A stretch of 64,000 nucleotides of DNA, from the NCBI GenBank assembly GCA_019752515.1, contig JAIEMB010000021.1, forward strand, positions 1-64,000. The letters run 5' to 3'. Both the position numbers and the translations under genes were made by a program. The notes below the pieces were generated by a model. It did not search any database. It was not told the origin of the DNA and saw only the letters and a program-made list of their open reading frames with translations. The DNA is from Alphaproteobacteria bacterium (GTDB lineage Bacteria > Pseudomonadota > Alphaproteobacteria > UBA9655). Positions 44,968 to 54,346 of the stretch are shown here, in pieces (position 1 is the stretch's first letter; each line of letters starts with the position of its first letter).

Positions 44968-45630
44968 GATTTTAACTTTTTTGTCATTGTAGCATTAAAT
45001 TCAGTTTGAAAAAAGAATGTGTAAAGGGCGAGGTGCTGATAGCTTATGAGCTGAGCTCTAATTATCATCCTTATCCCCACATCAGCAAAGAAACTGGAAA
45101 CGGAGAACAATTTAATCTACAAAACACAGCCATAGAAATCAGAAATATTGGCAGTATGTTTTATAGACTGAGCTAAAAAATACCGGGTTAATCGCTTGTA
45201 TATAGCAGACAAAAAAGCTAGCTAATCATACCCATTCTTAGAGATTATCAAGGATAATAATTTTACCCGTAAAATCTTGTAAAGAAATATCCGACTTAAT
45301 CGTTGTTAAATTTCCTTGTGATTTGTAGTAGTTAATTAGTTTTTTTACGCGTAATTACTTGTTAGCGTTAGCGTTTTATCTTTTGGATTCTTATAAAAAC
45401 CCGAGCAAATTTTAAGCGAATAGCAAATCTTTTGATTGCACGGTAAGCTTTTAGTTTACTCCTCAAAAGACTTATTGGTTAAATTATATCTATATAAAAT
45501 TATGCGTAGTTGTTTATTATTAATATTACGCTCTAAAAGCAACTTTCGACACATGGCTGGTGAATTAAAAACATTATCCATGCCTGATTCTTGTTATTTT
45601 AACAAAAATCAGCGTAAATCCCGTCCCTTT
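44968..45630. other. 660-bp AT-rich gap with one possible relic
   Basis: Between two minus-strand genes. On the minus strand at 45238-45354, 38 open codons read LRVKKLINYYKSQGNLTTIK then SDISLQDFTGKIIILDNL-stop, protein-like but with no start and no recognised family. The rest shows nothing I can identify; the promoter of the CDF gene should lie near 44968-45050. Confidence 0.3.
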
Positions 45631-48600
45631 TTAGTGTTCAATTTCTTTTAACTTAAATTGAATCTTTTTAACATGCGAGGATGTCACTGGAAAATAATCT
45701 TCTACAATTTCTTGCGCTTGGCTTAAATAATCAATTGCTTTCTCTTTTAAATCTTGCGATTTTTCGGCGTCTCCTTCACGCGCTGCAGACAAAGATTTTT
45801 TCAAATAATGATCCGTTAGAATATATAAGGAGGTATAGCTTTTTGGGTGATTGTTTTTTTGAAATATATCTAAAGACCTATAAATATAGTTTTCTCCAGT
45901 TTTTAGTTGACCTTTTATTAGATAGATTTCTCCTAAGTTTCTTAAGATAACTCCAACCTCAGTATGATCTTTGCTATAATTTTTTTCATAAATGATGAGG
46001 CTTTGCTCGAGTAATTTTTTAGCTACATCATAATCACCTATATTTTTATACATGTCCCCTAAAAGCGAGGTTACCCAACCAATTTTTACATGATTTTCAG
46101 AAAAATGTTTTTTATAAATCTCAAGAGCATGGTCTAGAAGGTCTTTAGCATGCTCAAAATCACCAAGTTCGATATAAACACTTCCTAAATGGCCAGAAAC
46201 CCAGGCGACTCGGGCATGACTTTCAGATGTCTGCTGTTTGTAAATAGCAAGGCTTTGCTCAAGTAAAGTTCTAGCCTGCTCTAAATCACCAAGCTCCCTA
46301 AGTGCAATCCCTAAATGTGCTAAAACCCAAGAAACTCTCGTGGGGTTTTGAGAAAAATTTTGCTGATAAATGCGAAGACTTTGTTCACAGAGTTCCTTAG
46401 CTTTTTGGTAATGTCCTAATCTTCTATTTACATTACCTAAATAAGCTAATGCGCGAGCAATACCGATGTGGTTTTCAGAAAAGTGCTTTTTGTAAATTGT
46501 AAGACTCTGTTCACATAACCGTTTAGCTTTCTCATGATCGCGTAATTCACTATAAACATCCCCCAAATACATTAAAGTATGTGCTACACGGGCCTGATTT
46601 TCACTTTCATACCCATTTAGGTCTAAAAGGCTTTGTTCAAGAAGAATCTTTGCTTTTTTATAATCGCTTAAATAATAATAAATATACCCTAATTTTCCTT
46701 CTACAGCGGCCATCATCACATTATTTATCAAATTACGGTGCTGTATAAACATTTCGCAATGTTTTACCAAGAGTTTGATTCTAGAGATATCTTCTCCTTC
46801 TGTAGCTCCATCTATATATTTTTCTATTGTATTAAAAATCGAACCTAACAAATGTTTATTTTGTTCTAATAATCTTGTATTTGTAATATACTCCAATATT
46901 ATTCCTTGAGTGCTTTGATGAATTGAAAAAGCTGCAGGTAAATGGGAAGAAGTTGATGTTTCTTGAGTGATAAAAGAATATTTTTTTAAATTATAGATAA
47001 AATTCTCGACAATAACGTCATTTTTAAAAGTGTTCAACAAATCTCGGGGAATAATGTGAGAATCTAATAAACTAATAAATAGTAAAAGATCTCCAAAGTC
47101 TTTATGGGAATCTATAAGATGCTTCAATGATAATGTGATAATTTTATAACGAGTTTTTGTATAATTAGTAGCTTCTTTAAGGACGTTTTCTTGTACGGTT
47201 GCAAAATCTTTATTATACTCTTTCAAATGCTCCAAGTATTTTTCATATGGAACCTGGGTTGTTTTTAAATAGTAAGCTGCAACAGAGACATCTAAGGGGA
47301 AAGGAGGGATTTCTTGTAAAAACGCTTCTGCTTGTTTTATTTGAAGAGAAGTATACGAGTCTGAAGTTCCGTTCTTTTTAATTCTCATAAATAGGTCTAA
47401 CTTTTCTTTGGCGTTTAATTCACCTATCTGAATCGTATTGTCTATGTAATTGCTATTTTCAATATTTTTATCTCTAGTTATAATAATAACTCGTCCTTTC
47501 CCCCAAACATTTGCATCGTGAGGGAAGTATTCTTGAATATTCGCAATTTTTTCTACATTATCATAAATTAAAAACCAGCTTGAAAATTTCTTTAGTTTTT
47601 CTTTTACAAGTAAAATAATATTTTTCTGCCTCTCTTTAGCAATTTTTATATCTTTCAGCTCTCTCAGCTTTTTTTTCTCTTCTTCTGTTTTGGAAAGGGC
47701 GTCGGCAAGATTTTCAAATGAATCATTCAAAGTCTCTTTTGTCTCTGCATTAAGTTCCCAAACAATGGGTGTCTTTTGTTGACGTGCATAATTCCGTGCT
47801 ACCGTTGTCTTTCCAGCACCTCCTATCCCAACAAGAGCAATTGTATGAATCGGTGAATCGCCATTTAAGCGATCTTCTATTTGAGCCATTAACTGAGAAC
47901 GGTCGAGAAGAATCGATTGTGTAGGAACAATAAGATCGGATCGAACAGATGATACTTCCTGTGAGGCGTTGTTTTGTGTTAATTTGCTTCCCTTATTGTC
48001 AGTAGTGGCAAACAACCAAATGCCAAATGCAATTAAACAAAGAAAGAAGAGGGTCAAAAATAAATTTTTTCTTATTTTTATGAGAGTTAATAATTTATTT
48101 ATGAACACACTCGTTTTTTCTATAAAATTATCCAGTTCCACTCGTTTTTTTTCTGGAGGAACAGGCAGGTATAATTTATCGAAAGAACCATAAGTTGCCT
48201 CATTTTGGGATTTAAAATCGTGGATAATTTCTTCAAAGTCGATGTGTGGGAGTAGTTTTTTTAAAATCTTAAACACAAAAAAATAATAATTTCTACCTTC
48301 TGAAAAATCTATGCTTTCAATCTCATTAACATCTTTGAGAATATTCTTTATCCTTCCTTCATTTGGAAAAAGGAGAATAAGACAGTTGGAGTTTTTCTTT
48401 ATTCTTTGTATAAAATGAGAGAATTCTAGTTGTATCTCATGATTTCCTTCATGTAGTTGTCTGAGTAGAACATCTGGAATAGGATATAACACATAGTTTG
48501 CTTGCCACAAGTCTACATCATTAAGGGGATCAGTTGTAAAGTTGTGTCTCTCTCTTATTTCAAGAGTTGCTTTAATACCGGCATACTTCAAATGATTTGC

Positions 48601-49011
48601 TAGATGACGGATAAAATTGGTTTTATAGCTTGGCTCTTTCCAATATACAATGAGACAAGAAGGGCCTTTATCGCCTATCAATTCAGAGATTTTTAATAAA
48701 CGCTTTTCAAATGAAGATTGGGTTAATAAGCTTAAGTAGTGCGTTTTGATAAAAGAGAGTTTATCTGATTTTTCTATAAAGTCGATAATTCCATCACGGG
48801 AATTACACTCTAACTTCAACATGATGTTGCGCATGTGAGTTTCGATTGTTTTAGGAGCAATGGATAAAAAAGATGATATCGTTTTTGCAGATCTTCCACT
48901 TAGAAGATAGGCAATAGTATCAATTTCTCGGCGAGTGAATTTTATATTATTCACATTTTCTAAGTATTCAGCGTAAATGTCCTGTGGTAAGACCAGTTCA
49001 TATGTTCGCAT
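45631..49011 (-). CDS. LuxR-HTH / transmembrane / STAND ATPase / TPR protein
   Basis: 1126 residues from the ATG at 49011 (a TTG at 49017 is nearer the AGGA site; residue numbers here count from that TTG). A LuxR-type helix-turn-helix (26-85: FTRREIDTIAYLLSGRSAKT, IAPKTIETHMRNIMLKL) is followed by an unknown alpha/beta domain (about 100-275), one membrane helix (316-337), an NB-ARC/STAND ATPase (Walker A GIGGAGKTT at 397-405; Walker B WFLIYDNVE at 481-489; IIITRD sensor) and, after a helical spacer, about seven 42-residue kinesin-light-chain-like TPRs (e.g. ALAYLGNVNRRLGHYQKAKE). STAND proteins switch on by oligomerising when the repeats sense a ligand. A DNA-binding head tethered to the membrane with a STAND switch is unusual. 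No effector enzyme is recognised. Confidence 0.85.
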   Translation of the reverse strand: MRTYELVLPQDIYAEYLENVNNIKFTRREIDTIAYLLSGRSAKTISSFLSIAPKTIETHMRNIMLKLECNSRDGIIDFIEKSDKLSFIKTHYLSLLTQSSFEKRLLKISELIGDKGPSCLIVYWKEPSYKTNFIRHLANHLKYAGIKATLEIRERHNFTTDPLNDVDLWQANYVLYPIPDVLLRQLHEGNHEIQLEFSHFIQRIKKNSNCLILLFPNEGRIKNILKDVNEIESIDFSEGRNYYFFVFKILKKLLPHIDFEEIIHDFKSQNEATYGSFDKLYLPVPPEKKRVELDNFIEKTSVFINKLLTLIKIRKNLFLTLFFLCLIAFGIWLFATTDNKGSKLTQNNASQEVSSVRSDLIVPTQSILLDRSQLMAQIEDRLNGDSPIHTIALVGIGGAGKTTVARNYARQQKTPIVWELNAETKETLNDSFENLADALSKTEEEKKKLRELKDIKIAKERQKNIILLVKEKLKKFSSWFLIYDNVEKIANIQEYFPHDANVWGKGRVIIITRDKNIENSNYIDNTIQIGELNAKEKLDLFMRIKKNGTSDSYTSLQIKQAEAFLQEIPPFPLDVSVAAYYLKTTQVPYEKYLEHLKEYNKDFATVQENVLKEATNYTKTRYKIITLSLKHLIDSHKDFGDLLLFISLLDSHIIPRDLLNTFKNDVIVENFIYNLKKYSFITQETSTSSHLPAAFSIHQSTQGIILEYITNTRLLEQNKHLLGSIFNTIEKYIDGATEGEDISRIKLLVKHCEMFIQHRNLINNVMMAAVEGKLGYIYYYLSDYKKAKILLEQSLLDLNGYESENQARVAHTLMYLGDVYSELRDHEKAKRLCEQSLTIYKKHFSENHIGIARALAYLGNVNRRLGHYQKAKELCEQSLRIYQQNFSQNPTRVSWVLAHLGIALRELGDLEQARTLLEQSLAIYKQQTSESHARVAWVSGHLGSVYIELGDFEHAKDLLDHALEIYKKHFSENHVKIGWVTSLLGDMYKNIGDYDVAKKLLEQSLIIYEKNYSKDHTEVGVILRNLGEIYLIKGQLKTGENYIYRSLDIFQKNNHPKSYTSLYILTDHYLKKSLSAAREGDAEKSQDLKEKAIDYLSQAQEIVEDYFPVTSSHVKKIQFKLKEIEH

Positions 49012-49017
49012 CAGCAA

Positions 49018-49417
49018 TAAGATCCTGTTTTCATTTTTATTATTACAATGAAAATTTTTTTATCGAAAGCCCCCCTTATCCTTAATCTAGTTGCAGATAA
49101 AATTCAAATAATTTTTTAAAAAACACGAGCATATTTAGTTATTGTCAATATTTAGTTGTAGAATAATTTTGATAAGTTGTTCATTTATAAATGGCTTTTG
49201 CAAACTCTACATCCTCTTAGAGAATTTTTTTGATTGAATGATTGCCCTATCTATTCCTTTCTAAAAAAAATGAGATCACTTGAAAAACATATCTAAGTAA
49301 TTTTCCCTTAGACAATCCTTAGAAGGCCCTCAAGGGTTTTTTCAGGATAGGATGGCTTCAACTTTTTTATTAATTTTATATCAAAGATTATTTGGACTAA
49401 AGGGTAAGGAAAAGTTT
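49018..49417. other. divergent intergenic region
   Basis: Shared upstream region of the STAND protein and the gene at 49418. It is AT-rich with no clear promoter boxes. An alternative start for the 49418 gene (ATG at 49352) lies inside it. Confidence 0.4.
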
Positions 49418-49999
49418 ATGTTTATGACTATTGAACCCAAAGACCATCACTTTCATAGGTTGCTCCTAAGTTCATTTGTAGAGCTTGTCAAAAAAAATTC
49501 TGCTCTTAGCCATTCCTTTCAAAATCACAAAGAGGCAACATTTATCAATTTTCAGGATAAGAGAAGAATGATCTTTGGGGGAGCTTTACTGCTGAAGCAA
49601 AAGGTCACGGCTCTTCATAAGAAAATTGGGGAACGTATCACTAAACTTGCATCAAAAAAGGGAGAAGTTTGGACATGCACCCTAAATCTTCAACTAAAAA
49701 ACAATAAATACCCCATAGATTTTGAATCTATTAGTGAAATCCTGTATCGAGACATTTATCAAAAACTTACTGAATTTGGAATAAAGAAAAAAATAGATTA
49801 TCTATGTATGGTATTAGAACCTGGTGAACATTTATGTACAGAAGCAATAGGAGCATGGCCTTATGTATTTGAATTAAGTTCCCATGACTCCTTAGATAAT
49901 CTCTTTCATGGAATTTTATCTCTTACTAGAAATTCATTGAAGCCCTGTAAAAATCCTGATAATTCAATGGATTACAGCGAGATAAGGTTGGCGGCATAG
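49418..49999 (+). CDS. unknown protein, 193 residues
   Basis: The ATG at 49418 has AAGG at optimal spacing; an ATG at 49352 (AGGA five bases upstream) would add 22 hydrophobic residues and cannot be excluded. The protein is mixed alpha/beta, with basic helices in the middle (LHKKIGERITKLASKKGEVW) and a C-terminal segment with GAWPYVFELSSHDSLDNLFH. No family recognised, no signal peptide from the preferred start. It is divergent from the STAND gene, so the two may share regulation. Confidence 0.55.
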   Translation: MFMTIEPKDHHFHRLLLSSFVELVKKNSALSHSFQNHKEATFINFQDKRRMIFGGALLLKQKVTALHKKIGERITKLASKKGEVWTCTLNLQLKNNKYPIDFESISEILYRDIYQKLTEFGIKKKIDYLCMVLEPGEHLCTEAIGAWPYVFELSSHDSLDNLFHGILSLTRNSLKPCKNPDNSMDYSEIRLAA

Positions 50000-50022
50000 C
50001 CTCCCTGATCAATGTTGCCGCC
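49990..50022 (+). other. hairpin with CCTCCCT loop
   Basis: GGCGGCA (49990-49996) pairs with TGCCGCC (50016-50022). The loop starts TAGCCTCCCTGAT and contains the stop codon of the upstream gene. The exposed CCTCCCT is complementary to Shine-Dalgarno sequences. Confidence 0.5.
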
Positions 50023-50026
50023 CAGA

Positions 50027-50074
50027 GAGGAGAGGTTTAATGTTTAGTTTTATCACGAATCTCTCCTCGTTTTT
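50027..50074 (+). terminator. Rho-independent terminator
   Basis: GAGGAGAG (50027-50034) and CTCTCCTC (50061-50068) form an 8-bp stem with a long 26-nt loop, followed by GTTTTTT. It ends transcripts of the 49418 gene or of a small RNA covering its 3' end. Confidence 0.6.
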
Positions 50075-50130
50075 TACATAGAGAAAATAGTTTTTTTAAA
50101 GTTGTTTGGATGAGTATTTTAGATTAACTC

Positions 50131-50148
50131 CTCACATATATATGTGAG
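50131..50148. repeat. perfect 18-bp palindrome
   Basis: CTCACATATATATGTGAG is its own reverse complement. Length and symmetry fit a dimeric regulator's operator. No promoter is assigned next to it. Confidence 0.6.
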
Positions 50149-50155
50149 AAAAGTT

Positions 50156-50191
50156 GCAGAGTGTTCGCTAGCCTCCCTACGAACACTCTGC
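50156..50191. other. 12-bp perfect hairpin with CCTCCCT loop
   Basis: GCAGAGTGTTCG (50156-50167) pairs perfectly with CGAACACTCTGC (50180-50191). The 12-nt loop CTAGCCTCCCTA repeats the TAGCCTCCCT of the hairpin at 49990. A further stem CTGAAGGA/TCCTTCAG lies at 50215-50250. None has a good T-run on the plus strand. Confidence 0.6.
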
Positions 50192-50344
50192 TTAGCCTCT
50201 CTGGAACTTGGCCTCTGAAGGATGAATATTTGCAATGATTCCTCCTTCAGTCCACAACTTGCTCCGAGAATATAATACACTTTTATGATATCAAAAACAA
50301 TAAATATTGAGGATGATGATACGAAGTTTGTTTTCTTTCCACTC

Positions 50345-51493
50345 CTATTCTAACCGTTTTCTAAACATCCAACCTGCAAGTGAGAGCGTGAAACCGGCAA
50401 TTAAGGCTACAGGCCAAGTATTATTGAAAACTTCTAAAGCAGTTATATCTTTTAAAAAAATCCCTTTAATAACAATAAAGAAATGCTTTATCGGGAGAAG
50501 ATTAGTAAAGGGTTGTAGCCAGTCTGGCATATTTTCAATGGGTGTTGCGTAACCTGAAAGTAACATCATGGGAGTCATAAAAACGAAAGATCCTAAGATA
50601 GATTGTTGTTGTGTACGCGAGATTGATGAAATAAATAAGCCAATTCCTACAATAGAAAATAAAAACACAATCATACTAGCGTACAAAAGGACAAAAGAAC
50701 CTCTGAAGGGTATTTTAAAAAGATATAAAGCTACAACCATCAATAGGGTGCTTTCAGCGATACTTATGATCATAGCAGGTATCATTTTTCCTATCAAAAT
50801 CTGCCAAGGCTGAAGAGGGGATACAAGAAGTTGATCAAAGGTGCCATTCTCGCGCTCACGTGAAACAGACATAGCTGTTACCATAAGAGCCAAAAGCATA
50901 CTTAAGATAGCTACCAGAGAAGGGACAGTAAAATAAATATAATCGAGGTTGGGATTGAAAAAAGACCGAAATTTAAGGGGAACTGGTTCTGGAACTTCGA
51001 GTCCGTTATTACGCAAAATATCAAGATTAAAATTTTGAAGAATTATATTGAGATATCCTAAGACGATTTGAGAGGCGTTGGATTTACGTCCATCCAAGAT
51101 TATCTGTAACTGTGCGGATTGCCCAGCTGCAATAAGGCGAGAAAAATGAGGTTGAAATTGTAAGGTAGCAATTACTTCCTGGATATTTATCGCTCTTTCT
51201 ACATCTTTTGGGTTATTGTATTGATAAACATGGCTAAAATAAGGAGACCCTTTTATTCTCTGTATGAACTCATGGCTGTACCATCCACTATCTTGGTTAT
51301 AAACCCCAATGGAAATATTATTGACTTCTAAGGTTGCTGCATGAGAGAGAATAATTAATTGAATAAGTGGAGGAGCAATAAGCATAACGCGGCTTTTTTT
51401 GTCACGCCAGACAGCAAGAACTTCTTTAATAACCAACGAATTAATTCGAGACCATGAACGTATCATTTTTTGTAGAGAAGAGCCTAGTTTCAT
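50345..51493 (-). CDS. ybhR: ABC-2 type permease, YbhR-like
   Basis: 382 residues from the ATG at 51493 (AAAGAG upstream); longer readings run through the previous gene. One N-terminal membrane helix, a large extracytoplasmic loop (about 55-180), then five C-terminal helices with the ABC-2 segments MSVSRERENGTFDQLLVSPL and LLSGYATPIENMPDWLQPF. Partner of the upstream permease in a YbhGFSR exporter. The stop faces the hairpin cluster. Confidence 0.87.
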   Translation of the reverse strand: MKLGSSLQKMIRSWSRINSLVIKEVLAVWRDKKSRVMLIAPPLIQLIILSHAATLEVNNISIGVYNQDSGWYSHEFIQRIKGSPYFSHVYQYNNPKDVERAINIQEVIATLQFQPHFSRLIAAGQSAQLQIILDGRKSNASQIVLGYLNIILQNFNLDILRNNGLEVPEPVPLKFRSFFNPNLDYIYFTVPSLVAILSMLLALMVTAMSVSRERENGTFDQLLVSPLQPWQILIGKMIPAMIISIAESTLLMVVALYLFKIPFRGSFVLLYASMIVFLFSIVGIGLFISSISRTQQQSILGSFVFMTPMMLLSGYATPIENMPDWLQPFTNLLPIKHFFIVIKGIFLKDITALEVFNNTWPVALIAGFTLSLAGWMFRKRLE

Positions 51494-51497
51494 CTCT

Positions 51498-52622
51498 TTA
51501 GTCCAATCTCTTCTTGCTCTTGTTAATTGTAATACTAAAAAAAACGAGTGCCATGAGTAACATTGCAACCAGATTGGGCAAAATAAGTTCCCAAATTGTT
51601 CCACTCAAAAACGTACTTTGTAAAATCGTAACAAAGTAACGAGGGGGTAATAAATAAGTTATGACTTGGATTGGCCAAGGCATAGATTTAATTTCAAAAA
51701 TAAATCCGGAAAGAACAAAAGCGGGCAGAAAGCCAAGCATGATAGAGACTTGACTGGATACAAACTGGTTTCGAGTGAGAGTGGAAATTAATAACCCTTG
51801 TCCCAGGGCTGCCAGCAAAAAAATGGACGTTGAAAGCAGGAGGACAAACAAAGACCCCCGGAAGGGAACTTCAAATAACGTAAGGGAAAGACTCACACAA
51901 AGCATCATTGATCCAAGTCCAAGAAGAAAATAAGGAATTAGCTTACCCAAAATAATTTCATTAAATTGGATGGGGGTTGACATGATGGCTTCCATTGTTC
52001 CCCTCTCCCACTCACGTGCAACAACCAGGGCCGTGAGCAGAATCCCGATTAAAGATAGAATGATAGCCACAGAGCCAGGTAAGAGAACATTTCTACTTTT
52101 TAAGTCTTCATTAAACCAAATTCGAGGTTGAGGAATAACAGGAAAGCTAAAATCTATTTTCTTTTCTGTGTTGAGTTGTGATTGCCATATGTTAACCACA
52201 CCTCCCGAATAATTAAGGACAAAGTTTGCTGTATTTGGTTCGCTGCCATCAAGAAGGACTTGCAGGGATGCTGGGGTGCCTCGTAAGAAGTTTTGGGAAA
52301 AATCTTGAGGGATGGTAACAATTCCTCGGAGCCGCCCACCTGTCATCTCATTTTCTAGGGCTGGGCGACTATAACTTGCTTGGACATTAAAATAAGAGGT
52401 TGCAAGGAAAGAATTTTCGAGACTTCGTGCAGTAGGAGATGTATCTTCAAGAAGGAGACCAATACGTATTTTGTCTGCATCAAGAGAAACGCCGTATCCA
52501 AAAATAAACATCATTATGAGGGGGAGCACAAATGCAATAAGGAAGGTGCTAGGATCACGTAATATTTGTTTTCCTTCCTTCTGCAAATAAGCCAAAAGGC
52601 GTTGAAAAGAAAAAGAGTTCAT
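51498..52622 (-). CDS. ybhS: ABC-2 type permease, YbhS-like
   Basis: 374 residues with the same plan as its neighbour: N-terminal helix (FLIAFVLPLIMMFIFGYG), periplasmic loop to about 170, then five helices with VVAREWERGTMEAIMSTPIQ and LSGFIFEIKSMPWPIQVITY. Forms a heterodimeric channel with the following gene product. Overlaps the ATPase gene by 4 bp (ATGA). Confidence 0.88.
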   Translation of the reverse strand: MNSFSFQRLLAYLQKEGKQILRDPSTFLIAFVLPLIMMFIFGYGVSLDADKIRIGLLLEDTSPTARSLENSFLATSYFNVQASYSRPALENEMTGGRLRGIVTIPQDFSQNFLRGTPASLQVLLDGSEPNTANFVLNYSGGVVNIWQSQLNTEKKIDFSFPVIPQPRIWFNEDLKSRNVLLPGSVAIILSLIGILLTALVVAREWERGTMEAIMSTPIQFNEIILGKLIPYFLLGLGSMMLCVSLSLTLFEVPFRGSLFVLLLSTSIFLLAALGQGLLISTLTRNQFVSSQVSIMLGFLPAFVLSGFIFEIKSMPWPIQVITYLLPPRYFVTILQSTFLSGTIWELILPNLVAMLLMALVFFSITINKSKKRLD

Positions 52623-54346
52623 AAATTTTCCCCATGATCTGAGCGTTCGATGAGCGTAATAAAGGCATCTTCAAGAGTGGGATTGGGTAGAAGCTCTGTT
52701 TTTGCTTTCTTCTTTAAGTCATCCGGAGTTCCTATTGCGATGTTTAGGCCGTTATAGATGAGAGCAATATGATCACAATATTCTGCTTCTTCCATAAAAT
52801 GAGTTGTTACCATAATTGTAACACCTTTATTTGCCATCCCATTGATATGGCTCCAGAATTCACGTCGTGTGAGAGGGTCAACACCTGAAGTTGGTTCGTC
52901 GAGAAATAAAACATCAGGCTCATGCATAACAGCACAAGCGAGAGCTAAACGTTGTTTAAATCCTAGGGGGAGAAGGCCTGCATTTTCATTAAGATAAGGA
53001 TGAAGCCCGAAAATACGGGTCATAAGGTGGACTCTTTCGTTTCGCTGTGTTCTCGTCAGTCCATAAACCCCAGAAAAAAAGTCTAAATTTTGTTTTACGC
53101 TCAAGTCTTCGTACAATGAAAATTTTTGAGCCATATAGCCAATACGTTCACGAGCTTCAGATGAGGCTGTTTTAAGATCAAAGCCAGAAACACGGGCTCT
53201 TCCTTTTGTAGGTTGCAAGAGCCCACAAAGCATCTTAAAAATTGTTGATTTTCCTGCTCCATTTGGCCCAAGAAGCCCAAAAATTTCTCCTCGTTGGATT
53301 GTAAAGGAAATATCGAATGCAGCTCTAAAATCCCCAAAATACTTTGTGAGATTTTGAGCCTTAATAGGGGGGACACTATTCTCTTCTTTAGATGAAATAT
53401 GTTCAACCAAAATAGAGTCTTCTTTTGAGCTTCCTCCAAGGATATCCACAAATGCATCTTCAAATCGTGGTGTGACAGGTTTCCATTGAGGATCAGGAGA
53501 GAAAGAGAAAGGCTGCGATGAGCAAACAAGTCGAATTTCACTTCCTTGGATAACCCCGTCGATAACCTCCGGAAGTTTTAAAAGCTGTTTAAGAGCCATA
53601 CGACGCTCTTTTAAGGGGACGTGTACTTGGAAAACGCGACCTTGAACTTGTTTTGTCAGGTTTTTTGGTGGTCCATAAAAAAGCAATTTTCCTTCATTAA
53701 GCAAAATCACTTCCTCACATTTATCACCTTCATCTAAGTAGGATGTAGACCATAAGACAGTCATCCCTTGATGGGTGAGCTCTTGTATCATTTTCCATAA
53801 TTCACGTCGTGATAAGGGATCAACACCAACGCTCGGTTCATCAAGCAATAAAATTCTTGGTCGTCCCAAAAGTGCACAAGCCAAGCCCAATTTCTGCTTC
53901 ATGCCACCAGAAAGATTCCCAGCAAGTCGATGAATGAAAGGCTTAAGCGTCGTAAAAGTCAGCATCCTTTCAAAACCGTCATCCTTTTTTTTGCCCGTAA
54001 GCCTATGAAGCTTCGCATATAGATCTAGGTTTTCAATGACTGTTAAATCTTCATACAAACCAAATTTCTGTGGCATATAACCTGTGATATTCTGTAGTGA
54101 AACTGAGTTGGTCTGTGTATTTAAACCCATTACATGAATGGTACCTTGCGTTGGAAGAAAAAGCCCTGCGATAAGGCGAATAAGCGTTGTTTTACCTGCA
54201 CCATCTGGTCCTACGAGGCCTGTAATAATACCTTGACGAATAGAAGCATTAATATTATTGAGAGCGGGTTTTTCCATTTTGGGGAAAACCTTTGTAACAT
54301 TAGTTATTTGGATACTTATATCAGTGAGATCCCTAGGGAGCGTCAT
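52619..54346 (-). CDS. ybhF: tandem ABC ATPase, YbhF-like
   Basis: 575 residues with two fused nucleotide-binding domains. NBD1: Walker A GPDGAGKTT, signature LSGGMKQKL, Walker B ILLLDEPSVGVDP. NBD2: Walker A GPNGAGKST, Walker B VLFLDEPTSGVDP, but its signature is LPLGFKQRL instead of LSGGxxQ. One degenerate composite site is common in heterodimeric exporters. Energises the two permeases; 4-bp overlaps on both sides. Confidence 0.9.
   Translation of the reverse strand: MTLPRDLTDISIQITNVTKVFPKMEKPALNNINASIRQGIITGLVGPDGAGKTTLIRLIAGLFLPTQGTIHVMGLNTQTNSVSLQNITGYMPQKFGLYEDLTVIENLDLYAKLHRLTGKKKDDGFERMLTFTTLKPFIHRLAGNLSGGMKQKLGLACALLGRPRILLLDEPSVGVDPLSRRELWKMIQELTHQGMTVLWSTSYLDEGDKCEEVILLNEGKLLFYGPPKNLTKQVQGRVFQVHVPLKERRMALKQLLKLPEVIDGVIQGSEIRLVCSSQPFSFSPDPQWKPVTPRFEDAFVDILGGSSKEDSILVEHISSKEENSVPPIKAQNLTKYFGDFRAAFDISFTIQRGEIFGLLGPNGAGKSTIFKMLCGLLQPTKGRARVSGFDLKTASSEARERIGYMAQKFSLYEDLSVKQNLDFFSGVYGLTRTQRNERVHLMTRIFGLHPYLNENAGLLPLGFKQRLALACAVMHEPDVLFLDEPTSGVDPLTRREFWSHINGMANKGVTIMVTTHFMEEAEYCDHIALIYNGLNIAIGTPDDLKKKAKTELLPNPTLEDAFITLIERSDHGENL

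Noticed and set aside
45436-45651. 71-codon plus-strand open frame
   Set aside because: No ribosome site and it runs into the end of the STAND gene; composition is that of random AT-rich sequence.
45631-49017. Confident anti-phage (Avs-type) defence call
   Set aside because: The ATPase and repeats fit, but there is a LuxR HTH instead of a nuclease, protease or TIR effector, and no defence genes adjoin.
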